Shown here: in pieces, positions 1 through 8,945 of the stretch
Numbering within the stretch: the stretch's first letter is position 1
Layout: the number at the start of each line of letters is the position of its first letter
DNA from: Punica granatum
Taxonomy: Eukaryota > Streptophyta > Magnoliopsida > Myrtales > Lythraceae
Assembly (NCBI RefSeq): GCF_007655135.1
Contig: NC_045131.1
Location: 6,882,001 to 6,946,000 of the forward strand
Direction: 5' to 3'
Length of the DNA: 64,000 bases
Position numbers and translations under genes: made by a program
Notes under the pieces: model-generated
What the model saw: only the letters and a program-made list of their open reading frames with translations
Told to the model about the DNA's origin: nothing
Databases searched by the model: none

Positions 1-244
1 AGATATGACATAACACGTTCACCTTCAGATCAGTTCGAATCATTTCCTTTTCATTTCTCGTGTTACCATAGCCTTACGGGAAATGTCGTGATTCTTGGGG
101 AGGCAGGATAAGATTATTCTGTCAATTATATGTACTCGGAATAAAGGATTCCTGCTTTACAAGGAATCTCGCATTTAACTCTACAGTCTGAAGAGGAAGC
201 ACATGATGCTTTGCTTGGAAGTTGAGCCGGATACGATGAACTTC

Positions 245-251
245 TATATAA
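245..251 (+). promoter_or_regulatory. TATA box of repeat-protein gene A1
   Basis: A tatataa motif lies 97 bp upstream of the A1 start codon. Related genes B1 and B2 have tatataag at the equivalent distance (86 and 77 bp) with similar flanks (acagatat, then gaaagagagatc, before the ATG). The conserved spacing in three paralogues supports a real core promoter. The A2 copy has lost exactly this segment. Confidence 0.6.
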
Positions 252-347
252 TGTTACGTAACAGATATGATCTTCACCGAGTGAGGGAAAAACATTTGGT
301 TGTTTCGACCTTGAAAGAGAGATCTTTCGTCTCTGCTTCACTGCTTC

Positions 348-1826
348 ATGGCTGAGTATCGGTTCGGACACAGAGGCTATAACCCCTCATATGAGGTAGA
401 CCCATGGAACGATGATGAGTGGGGCTACAAGTCCGATCACCTGAGTCGTCCGATGGGTTTGGATCCTGATGGAAGGAGGTATGCCAGCGCCACATCCTGG
501 AATCCTGTTCCAAATAGCTATGTTGTACAGACGGAGACGTATATTGTTCGTCCAACAGCCTCTAGTGGATATGGCTATCCTCGGGAGGCCGGTTACAGGA
601 TGAACTATGCCTTCGACGATAATAGCCAGCGGCACAGGAATCCTCCAGTGCCTAGCCGGCCTGTCAATGATCGTCCACCAGAAGTCGAGGAATTCCTTAC
701 CAAGGTCCAAACTGAAGCAAGCCGGCCTTCAGGGTTCAGCAACCCTCCTCCGGCTCCAGGGAATTGGGGACGAAACTCTTACCCAGCAGAATTCGAGGGA
801 CCGTACACTAGATACCACGATGAAGCGAGCTGGCCCGTCCGGTCAGGCATCCCTCCTCCAGTCACAGGAAACTGGGCGCAGAATCGTACCCCCACAACCT
901 ATGGCAGGTATCCCGTCCCATCGGGGTATCCCTCTCATTGGCCGGGCAGGATCGAGAGGAGGACTACAGAACCACCGCCATCATTTGGCTCTGGAGGTAG
1001 GGCTAACCGCGAAACACGTCAAAGCTCGCCCATCAGCAGGCCCATAAATGACATTGACAAAGCGGTAGAATACCTAAAGGAAAAGCTCAAGCCTTTCTCC
1101 AGCCAAACAGCCCCGCCCAGTTCCCAGCAGCCCATGGCCCCGAACCTGGAGCCAGCAGTGCATAAAAGAGATGGTGCTGGACCGGGAATTCCCAGCATGG
1201 AAGATGTGAAGACACAGAATAAACCATCTCCAGAGCTGAGCGCGACAGATGCGGCTCATACAGGCACAATTACCAGCAGGCCGAACACGACGGATGCGGC
1301 TTATACCGGTAGCAACACTGGCAGGCCGAACACGATGGATGCAGCTCATACAGGTGCTATCGCTCATACGGGTACTATGACTAGCAGGCCAAACGTGCCG
1401 GATGCGGCTTATACAGGTAGTATCACTGGCAGGCCAAACACGATGGATGCAGCTCATACGGGTACTACGACTAGCAGGCCGAACACAATGGATGCGACAT
1501 ATACAGGCAGTACCACTGGTAGGCCAAACACGACGGATGCAGCTCATACGGGTACTACGACTAGCAGGATGAGCACAATGGATGAGGCATATACAGGTAG
1601 TACCACTGGCAGGCCGAAAACGACCGATGCAGCTTATATGGGTACTATGACTAGCAGGCCGAATGGGACGGATGCGGCTTATACAGGTAGTACTGGCAAG
1701 CCAAACACTACAGATGCAGCTTATACGGCCGCTATGACTAGCAGGCCGAACGCGATGGATACGGCTCATACGGGTACAATTACCAGCAGGGAACTTGCAA
1801 AGAGGTTTAATGGACTTCTGATGTGA
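348..1826 (+). CDS. Repeat protein A1, unknown function (492 aa, single exon)
   Basis: I do not recognise this protein. It is one uninterrupted frame from ATG to TGA. Residues 1-110 are an N-terminal module rich in Tyr, Arg, Pro and Gly, with motifs shared with B (HRGY, DPDGR, SYVVQTETYIV, GYGYP). Residues 110-295 are Pro/Ser-rich and probably disordered. Residues about 296-478 hold about 12 imperfect 15-residue repeats of the type RPNTxDAAyTGSxTG. The protein ends in a conserved cap, RELAKRFNGLLM, also found in B. There is no signal peptide or membrane segment. The start is supported by the identical MAEYR start in copy A2 and by a TATA box 97 bp upstream. It is the only open A copy of the two. 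A structural, cell-wall or scaffold role is possible from composition but unproven. Confidence 0.7.
   Translation: MAEYRFGHRGYNPSYEVDPWNDDEWGYKSDHLSRPMGLDPDGRRYASATSWNPVPNSYVVQTETYIVRPTASSGYGYPREAGYRMNYAFDDNSQRHRNPPVPSRPVNDRPPEVEEFLTKVQTEASRPSGFSNPPPAPGNWGRNSYPAEFEGPYTRYHDEASWPVRSGIPPPVTGNWAQNRTPTTYGRYPVPSGYPSHWPGRIERRTTEPPPSFGSGGRANRETRQSSPISRPINDIDKAVEYLKEKLKPFSSQTAPPSSQQPMAPNLEPAVHKRDGAGPGIPSMEDVKTQNKPSPELSATDAAHTGTITSRPNTTDAAYTGSNTGRPNTMDAAHTGAIAHTGTMTSRPNVPDAAYTGSITGRPNTMDAAHTGTTTSRPNTMDATYTGSTTGRPNTTDAAHTGTTTSRMSTMDEAYTGSTTGRPKTTDAAYMGTMTSRPNGTDAAYTGSTGKPNTTDAAYTAAMTSRPNAMDTAHTGTITSRELAKRFNGLLM
1237..1782 (+). repeat. 45-bp coding tandem repeat in A1
   Basis: About twelve 45-bp units encode 15 residues each, plus one 7-residue partial unit (HTGTMTS). 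In the central part, successive units alternate between endings TxTS and TxTG and between DAAH and DAAY, giving a 90-bp higher-order period. A2 has about one more unit, so copy number has changed since the duplication. Confidence 0.9.
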
Positions 1827-1977
1827 CTGCTCGTGTGCTATGAATATATTGAAACATGCATCTGTATGAAACTTTTTTTTTTTTTTTTGCGTGTCTGAGT
1901 TTCAAGGAGATGCTTCTGCTATATGCAGATATCATATATCTATCTATGCTTGTATATTGGCATCAATGTTGTACGAC

Positions 1978-2185
1978 AAACTCTCATGCTCTACTTTACC
2001 CTGGTGGTTCACGCGAGGCTCTCCATTATAAGGTTTGTTGAGTACTTCTTTTGGTTACTGTTAAGCATCCGATGTCTCTAGAAAGCTGAAACTGCTTGGA
2101 ATTGAAATAACGCTAGCAGAATGGATTCGATGAGATATATCAGAATAAAATGTATTCAGGACAGAAAGTTTCTTCTCATAGAATT
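1978..2185 (+). pseudogene. PES gene fragment (end of exon 10 plus start of intron 10) in the A1 3' flank
   Basis: About 208 bp match the phytyl ester synthase gene across an exon-intron junction: the end of exon 10 (encoding NSHALLYPGG then REALHYK), the gtttgttgag donor and about 130 bp of intron 10 (compare 16836-17035 and 38625-38835). In the other three A/C 3' flanks this position holds ordinary flank sequence. Because intron sequence is included, the piece came from DNA and not from mRNA. Immediately after it, ggagtaccggagggaaatt is present twice, as expected from a templated repair event. Confidence 0.85.
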
Positions 2186-2199
2186 CTCTGAGAAGAAAT

Positions 2200-2820
2200 T
2201 GGAGTACCGGAGGGAAATTGAATGGGGAGTACCGGAGGGAAATTGGAGGTTGGTGATTCAAACGGAACACATTATTTCTTCATTTCGAATGCTCGGGAAT
2301 TCTCTGAATTCTTTGATTTACAGGGGAGACTCTCATTGGCTAGTAGTAACAAATAAACTTAAAACATTTAGATTTAAGTGCACTAATTTTAGATGATCTA
2401 GTGACTCCGGAGGCTCATTAGGAGTGATCATGGAATCGTCCTTTTGAAAGATCGATTCTTTGGCGTGCGGTATCCTGGATTCAAGCCATGAAAAAAAAAC
2501 TGTCCATCTTGAAAACAGTAAACAATCAAGCACTTATGGCGGAAGTATAAAAGTGTATTGGAATTGTCTTTAGAGGCCGATGAGTGGTTTTGTAAAGCCT
2601 TCGCTGCCCGTATCCTTTTCCCGATATCTTTCTGTATCGTTGTGAATTAACACAATACTTTGGATGTAGACTTTTATGCTATGCACCTCAACGGGGAGTA
2701 ACAAACCATGCTTAGCATGTACAGTGGATTGGAAACTGAAAGGAATGGAATCGCAACACTGAAAGACCCAACTTTGACAACGAATCCAATTCCATTTCAT
2801 TTTCATTTGATTCGACAGAA
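2200..2820. repeat. A-type 3' flank, copy 1 of 4
   Basis: This non-coding 3' region follows A1 and recurs after C1 (8340-8945), A2 (21450-22030) and C2 (27850-28435). It shows that C arose as a copy of A together with its downstream DNA before the large duplication. Its part around 2555-2635 also resembles the 3' UTR of the PES genes (tgtctttaga, aaagcc, cccgatatctttctgta in the same order). Confidence 0.8.
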
Positions 2821-2837
2821 TATGATATAGAGGTTGC

Positions 2838-3404
2838 GCATTTAGACCAGCTCGAATCGTATTTTATGTCTTGTTTATGGCCGCTGAAATCCTATTATGA
2901 CAGATATCATGATTCTTGGTGCAGCTAGATAAGATTTTTTGGTTGGGTGCGCCTTTAGACCAGCTCGAATCACATTTTATGACGTCTTTACTGCTGCTGA
3001 AATCTTATTATGACAGATACTGTGATTCTTGGGCCGGCTAAATAAGATTTTTCAGTCGGGTGCGTATTTAGACCAGCTCGAATCATATTTATGTCTTCCT
3101 TACAGCTGCTGAAATCTTATTATGACAGATATCGTGATTCTTCAGGGGGCTAGATAAGATTTTTCAGTCGGGTGCGCATTTAGACCAGCTCGAATCATAT
3201 TTTATGTCTTCTTTACGGCTGCTGAAATCTTATTATGACAGATATTGCGATTCTTGGGGCAGCTAGATCAGAATTTTTTCAGTCGGGTGCGCATTTAGAC
3301 CAGCTTGAATCGTATTTTATGTCTTCTTTTCTGGCACTGAAATCTCATTATGACAGATATCGTGATTCTTGAGGGGGCTAGATACGATTTTCGGTTGGAA
3401 AAAC
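2838..3404. repeat. 113-bp tandem repeat, 5 copies, upstream of B1
   Basis: The motif agaccagctcgaatc recurs at about 2844, 2957, 3070, 3182 and 3297 (spacings 113, 113, 112, 115). Each unit also has tattatgacagatatcgtga and agctagataagatttt. A diverged single unit lies at 1-125, upstream of A1. The acagatatc core is also found just downstream of the TATA boxes of A and B. No open frame is conserved. Confidence 0.93.
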
Positions 3405-3582
3405 TTTCTTTGACAGGATAAGGTAAGATGATGCTTCTCGCTGCTTAAAAAGGGATCCGTATATTTAGGCCTCCTTCGTAACCGGAAAAAATTAAAATAA
3501 AATCCGATATCGTATAATTTTGACTGTGAAATGGATGAGGAAGAATGTGATGCTTGGCAGTCGAGTGAATATGATGAATCTC

Positions 3583-3590
3583 TATATAAG
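3583..3590 (+). promoter_or_regulatory. TATA box of B1
   Basis: tatataag lies 86 bp before the ATG at 3676 and is conserved in B2 (22792-22799), with the same flanking gatgaatctc upstream and gacagatatcatcat downstream. Confidence 0.55.
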
Positions 3591-3675
3591 GTTTTCCATG
3601 ACAGATATCATCATCGTGTAACCGAGAAGCATTTTGGTTGTTTCAACATCGAAAGAGAGATCCTTCGGCTCAACC

Positions 3676-4159
3676 ATGTCTCACCGTAGAGTGTACAGAG
3701 GCCATGACCCCTCTGAACAGGTAGACTCGTGGACCGCTCGAGCCTTTCTCAAGCCACACGCCTCGGCACGCTTCTGAACAGTCGGTGCCCTCGATCCCAG
3801 AACCAAAAGTCCCTACAAGAGATGCGCGGCGAATCTCCGGAATGGAAAATGTGAAGCCACAACATAACCATAAATCGTCAACGGAGCCAAACGCAGAGGA
3901 TGCGGCTTACGCGGGCACAATCGATTGCAGGGGAGCTGCAGAGAGGTTTAATGGAGTCCTAATCTCACCGGAGCCAAACACGGCGGATGCCACGGGCACA
4001 ATTGATTCCAGGGAAGCTGCAAAGAAGTTTAATGGAGTTCTAATACGTGGCTTCCCTAACCAATCTACGACCCAATCTACAGAACTGGCCCAGCAATTTA
4101 TCAAGGAGCCCAATCACGGGCCCAAAATGCCTAAGCCCAAGTTGCGAGTACTCCCATAG
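3676..4159 (+). pseudogene. Repeat protein B1, internally deleted and frameshifted
   Basis: The ATG (MSHRRVYRGHDPSEQVDSW) matches the start of B2. After codon 19 the gene jumps to a linker encoding LEPFSSHTPRHASEQS in the +1 frame, so translation from the ATG stops at 3775-3777 after 33 residues. The rest, open from 3737 to 4159, encodes the linker, then two 27-29 residue repeats (EPNxxDAxxGTIDCRxAAxRFNGVLI) and a unique tail ending KPKLRVLP. Compared with B2, about 300 bp of N-terminal module are missing, but the linker and the normal tail, both lost in B2, are kept. Without a compensating splice this copy cannot make the full protein. Confidence 0.8.
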
Positions 4160-6930
4160 GCGGGTATTTATTAATTACTTTTACTAACTCTTCTCCCATC
4201 AATGTGAGATTTTGGGATGTTACATAATGGGAGTGCTCCTAAGCGCTTACATGATCATGTAATGAATATGTTGTATGATCCGTTTTTCGTTTCGAATTTC
4301 TGTATGGACTGCAGGGAGATGTTTCTGCTCTGTGCGTATAGCATATGTGTATATGCATACGCATGGTTGTTATATATTGTATCGGTCTCCGATGGCGTGC
4401 TTCCTATCATAGCATATAATTGGAGATCGGTACAGTGCACGGACGATTTCAAAGTCGATTCTCAATTTATTCGATGGAGAAGATTGCTGATCCGTTGCTG
4501 AACTTATTAAATTCTAAGAGCTCCAATAGAATCGATACTAATATAACGATTCGATCCTCACATCTCTAATCAAATTACTCATTCAATGAGTGATCTCAAT
4601 ATTATTTCCCGAAGAGAATTCAAACATCCACCCTCTAACATACCATGTTTCGTGGTTTCGTATTTTTGAGTAATTTTTTCGTGCATTGTCTTCCCCCTTT
4701 TGAATGGAGAGATTTGGAGGGAGATGATTCGGACATAGTATAATGACAGGAGGTTTGGCTCGTTGTAGAGTTGGAATGTTTTATATAAAATCTGAATTTT
4801 GCATTGTATATTACGGGGTTTCGATTTAAAATTAACCATTATAATCATTTTTTCAATCTTCAACTTTAAGACCGTGGTCAATAAAGACTTCACATTTGAA
4901 ACACGGGTAATTCTCATATTACGACGTGATTATAATGGTAAAACCACATCTTATCTTGCAAGAATAAAATATATATTTGGAAAAACTATACATATAGCCC
5001 ATTACTTTTGGACCTTTTTCTAATTTTATCCCAGTTTTTATCGTTTTCATATGGTAATTTTGCTTACTTTTTCTATTTTAGTCATTTTCATCCTATACCT
5101 CTTCTTGTTTTTCTGTTTTATACTTTTATTTAATTTTCTATTGAAGAACAATCAAATTTTAATCCTCAACTTTAATTGCATTTTCCTCATTCTCTTTTTC
5201 CTTTTAACTTTTTTCTAGCATTTATACATTATATTTGCCTTAGTCTTCTTCTTTCAGTTTTCAGCCATAACTCTAAAATGAAATTATATGAAATAAAAAA
5301 TTTTCAAGAAAACAAGCTATTATTTTTTTTTTAAAAAAAAAGATAATGGAGGCTACAGAGGGAGAGAGGGGGGACCGAGAGGTCAATAGCAGATACCACC
5401 GAGCAGAAGAGGTCATTGGCCACCTTCCATTATATCCCTCTCTCCTTTTGAAAATAAAAAAAGTTAAATTTATAATTTGAAATAAAACTTAAAACAAATA
5501 TACTGAACCTACAGAGAATGACAACGACCACCTGCAATGTTTTTCATTGTTTTGACCCAAAGAGAGAGAGAGAGAGACGTAAATTTGACAACAATCATGA
5601 TGGCAGGGGCTTGTGGCACCACAACTTCCCTAAGTGAGGTCCTTGATGACATTACCAAAAGCGTTATGCCCAATTTTGGGCCCCTATCGCTCTGATACCT
5701 TTTCACTCTCTCTTTGCATGGAGCAAGAGGGACAAACACATAAGGTCATCAACCATCTCGTCTACACATTGGTGTCCGACATTTGCCCTCCGATACTCAC
5801 TTTCCCCATGTAATTTTCCTACTTTTTATTATAATTTTTTTAAATTTTAATTATTATAATTTTTAATTTTTTTTAAAATATTTTCACTATAAAATTACAT
5901 TTTTTTCGAGAGATTTAAACACAATAAGATTAAAGAAAGAAATGTATAACACCGAGGACAAGATTAAAAATAAAATAGAGAGAGTATTAGGAAACAAAAA
6001 AGCAACAATGAACAAAAATAAAGGAAAAGGATTTAAAAGAAAAATTAGGCAAAATTACGTTATGAAAAAAGAAAAAAGAAAAAAAGAAAGTGGGCTAAAA
6101 TATAAAGAAGTCCAAAGGTAACGAGCTTAAAGTATAATTTTCCCATAATATAATTGAGAAAATTTTATATGTAATGGTTATATGTAACAGAGTTCACGTG
6201 GCAAAACCACAATCCTTTAGGGTATCCCAATTTCTATTGATTTTCATAAATATCATAAAAATAGAAAAATATGAAGTGTTTTCTGTTACGTACAATTATT
6301 AATAAAATCCCGAGCTATCTCTATATCTATATTTATATTTGTATTTGTATATATATATATATGAAAATAAAATTCCGAACTCAATTTTCACGCCGTCACA
6401 GCATCAAAATATAAAATGAAACTCTCTCTCGTCGCCAATTTTTGATGTTCTGAGGATGAAAATATTGTCTATTCCAAATGTTGATCTCAAGATAGACAAT
6501 TTAGTTATAGCCAAGTCTCTGGGCTTTAGATAAATTTTTCTGGCTCTTTGTATATAAACTGATCATTGGATGAGTGGATCTAACCTTTGTACATATTCCT
6601 TTTATCAATGAAAGTTGCACCATTTATATTTAAAAAAAAAGAGAAAGAAAACAATTAAGCTGAAAATTTCAATAATATCATAATTTAATCACGAATTATA
6701 AAAATTTTTAGCCCGAAATTTGAATATATTTAGCTCTCCCGAACTGCAGTTGGTCAACTAAATTTAGCCCATTCTTGAGCAAAAATAAATAAATAAATAA
6801 ATTTAGTCCATTTTATTTTATTTATATGTTTAATTGATTATGATGATTGTTGCCATCAATCAACAACTTGGAGGTCTCAGTAAACTTCACATTTTTTGGG
6901 CACATAACTTATGGTGTCTTCTCAATATGT
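4160..6930. other. AT-rich spacer between B1 and the C1 region
   Basis: I see no gene here. The stretch holds poly-A/T runs, a (ta)n tract near 6350, a (taaa)n tract near 6785, a ct-rich piece at 5510-5760 and decayed repeat-like DNA. It matches 23570-26400 of unit 2 nearly throughout. A 112-codon minus-strand frame (4579-4917) is also open in unit 2 (24018-24356) but has low-complexity composition and no recognisable domain, so it is not called. Confidence 0.7.
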
Positions 6931-6940
6931 CATTTACTTA

Positions 6941-7141
6941 ACTATGAAAATCAGTTGGGTCGATGTATACAAAGACAAAGCTCGGGCTAACTCCACAACA
7001 TTCAATCAATTGCCACTAACAGTCAGCTCGCCAGGCAGTCGAGTTTCCACGATCGTACCAATCAAAACTCAAAAATCAGTGACAATTCTCAGAAATCAAT
7101 CCACCATTAGATTCGAGGCCGATAATGCTGTAGTGCTCTAG
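6941..7141 (+). pseudogene. Unidentified exon-like fragment D, copy 1
   Basis: This is an open segment of about 65 codons ending RFEADNAVVL then TAG, present three times in the window (also 26418-26630 and 40075-40287). All copies keep the frame and the same stop. This copy lacks 12 bp (four codons, SLVS) relative to the others, an in-frame change, and its first codons are disturbed by small indels. It looks like the last exon of some protein gene carried along by duplication. I do not recognise the family. Confidence 0.4.
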
Positions 7142-7259
7142 CAGATGTTCTGAATTCACAGTCCTCTGATTATTACCCAGAAAAGAGAGCTATCCGGTCG
7201 ACATAGTTCATCACTTCAATTGTGTGTTAAGCGCATATTGTCTCTGCAAAATTTGGGAT

Positions 7260-7422
7260 AAACATATTCTGTGTAGGAAGCCGGAAAGCGCAATGCATGA
7301 GAACATAAAATTCGATATGGAAATAGCTATTCCGCATTCTCATGTTCTCAAATGTCAAAATGAGTATTCCGTACGGAATACGTAGGGAATGGAATTTGCT
7401 TTCAAGCGAACCAAACATGCCC
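7260..7422. mobile_element. hAT-like MITE remnant bordering pseudogene C1
   Basis: The right edge reads ggttcgcttga... preceded by aagggcatgttt on the minus strand, a typical start of plant hAT-type MITEs. It holds an 18-bp perfect palindrome (gtattccgtacggaatac, 7364-7381) and a second short palindrome (aatagctatt). The left end is unclear. The A-like sequence of C1 begins directly at its right end. Confidence 0.45.
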
Positions 7423-8150
7423 TAAAGGAAACGCTCAAGCCTTTCTCCAGCCAAACAGCCCCGTCCACTTCCCAGCAGCCCATGGCCCTGAGCCCGGAAC
7501 CAGCAGTGCATAAATGAGATGATGTTGGAGCGGGAATTCCAGGCATGGAAACTGTGAAGGCACATAATAAACCATCTCCAGAGCCGAACGCGACGGATGC
7601 GGATCATACAGGTACAATTACTAGCAAGCCGAACATGACGGATGCGGCTTATACAGGTAGCAACACTGGCAGGCCGAATACGATGGATGCAGCTTATACG
7701 GCTACTATGACTAGCAGGCCGAACGTGACGGATGCGGCTTATACAGGTAGTATCGCCGGCAGGCCAAACACGATGGATGCAGCTCATACGGGTCGACTAG
7801 CAGGCCGAAAACAATGGATGCGACATATACAGGCAGTACCACTGGTAGGCCAAACACGACGGATGCAGCTCATACGGGTGCTACGACTAGCAGGATGAGC
7901 ACAATGGATGTGGCGTATACAGGGTACCACTAGTAGGCCAAACATGACGGATGCAGCTTATGCGGGTACTGCGACTAGCAGGCCGAATTGGATGGATGCA
8001 GCTTATATAGGTAGTACTGGCAAGCCGAACACTACAGATGCAGCTTATATGGCTGCTATGACTAGCAGACCGAATGCGACGGATATGGCTCCTACGGGTA
8101 TAATTACTAGAAGGGAACTTGCAAAGAGGTTTCACGGACTTCTGATGTGA
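7423..8150 (+). pseudogene. Pseudogene C1, 5'-truncated copy of repeat-protein gene A
   Basis: Homology to A starts at the codons for LKETLKPFSSQ (A1 residue about 242), so the whole N-terminal module is missing. The frame meets a TGA at the codon that is Arg in A1 (cataaa then tga instead of aga, about 7516). Further on, a 4-bp loss near 7790 and a 2-bp loss near 7923 shift the frame out and back. The 15-residue repeats and the end cap (RELAKRFHGLLM) remain visible. No promoter like that of A is present. The same TGA occurs in C2, so the gene was already dead when the segment duplicated. Confidence 0.88.
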
Positions 8151-8339
8151 CTGCTTATGTGCTAGGAATATGTTGAAACATGTATATGTATGAAACCCTT
8201 TTTTTTTTTGTGCGTGTCTGAGTTTCAAGGAGATGCTTCTGCTATATGCAGATATCATATATTTATCTATGCTTGTATATTGGCATCAATGTTGTACGAC
8301 ATAGTGATGATGAATGTCACACACTCTTCTTCATGAATC

Positions 8340-8945
8340 TCTTTCCCATTTTTGGATGCGGAGTACTTGAGGGAAATTGGAGGTTGGTGATTCAAATGGA
8401 ACGCATTATTTCTTTATTTCGAATGCTCGGGAATTCTCTGAATTTTTTCATTTACAGGGGACACTCTTATTTGCTAGTAGGAACAAATAAACTTATAAAA
8501 TGTAGATTTAAGGGCAGTAATTTTAGATGATCCAGTGACTCGGGACGCTCATTAGGAGTGATCATCGAATCGTCTTTTTGAAAGATTGATTCTTTGACGT
8601 GCGGGATCCTGGATTCAGAAGAAACTGTCCATCTTGAAAACAGTAGACAATCGAGCAATTATGGCGGAAGTATAAAAGTGTATTGGAATTGTTTTTAGAG
8701 GCAGATGAGTGGTTTTGTAAAGCCTCCGCTTCCCGTATACTTTTCCCGATATCTTTCTGTATCGTTGCTCATTAACACAAAACTCTGGATGTAGACTTTG
8801 AAGCTATGCATCTCAACGGGAAGTAACAAACCATGCTTAGCATGTACAGTGGATTGGAAACTGAAAGGAATGGAATTGCAACACTGAAAGACCCAGCTTT
8901 GACGATGAATCCAATTCCATTTCATTTTCCGGCAGAGCAATAGCA
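8340..8945. repeat. A-type 3' flank, copy 2 of 4
   Basis: This aligns with 2230-2815: gaggttggtgattcaaa, the acagtggattggaaactgaaagg segment and the final ccaattccatttcatttt are all present. No gene is seen in it. Confidence 0.8.

Noticed and set aside
1074..1769. Long minus-strand frame (231 codons) opposite the A1 repeats, also opposite A2
   Set aside because: The 45-bp repeat period keeps several frames open at once. The translation is a Cys/Arg/Ser repeat with no domain and is an artefact of the coding repeat.
4579..4917. 112-codon minus-strand frame, also open at 24018-24356
   Set aside because: Conservation is explained by the recent duplication. The composition is AT-driven and no domain, promoter or splice pattern is seen.
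6911..7141. Complete small protein starting MVSSQYVIYL
   Set aside because: The upstream part is not in the same frame in the other two copies of fragment D. Only the downstream part is conserved.
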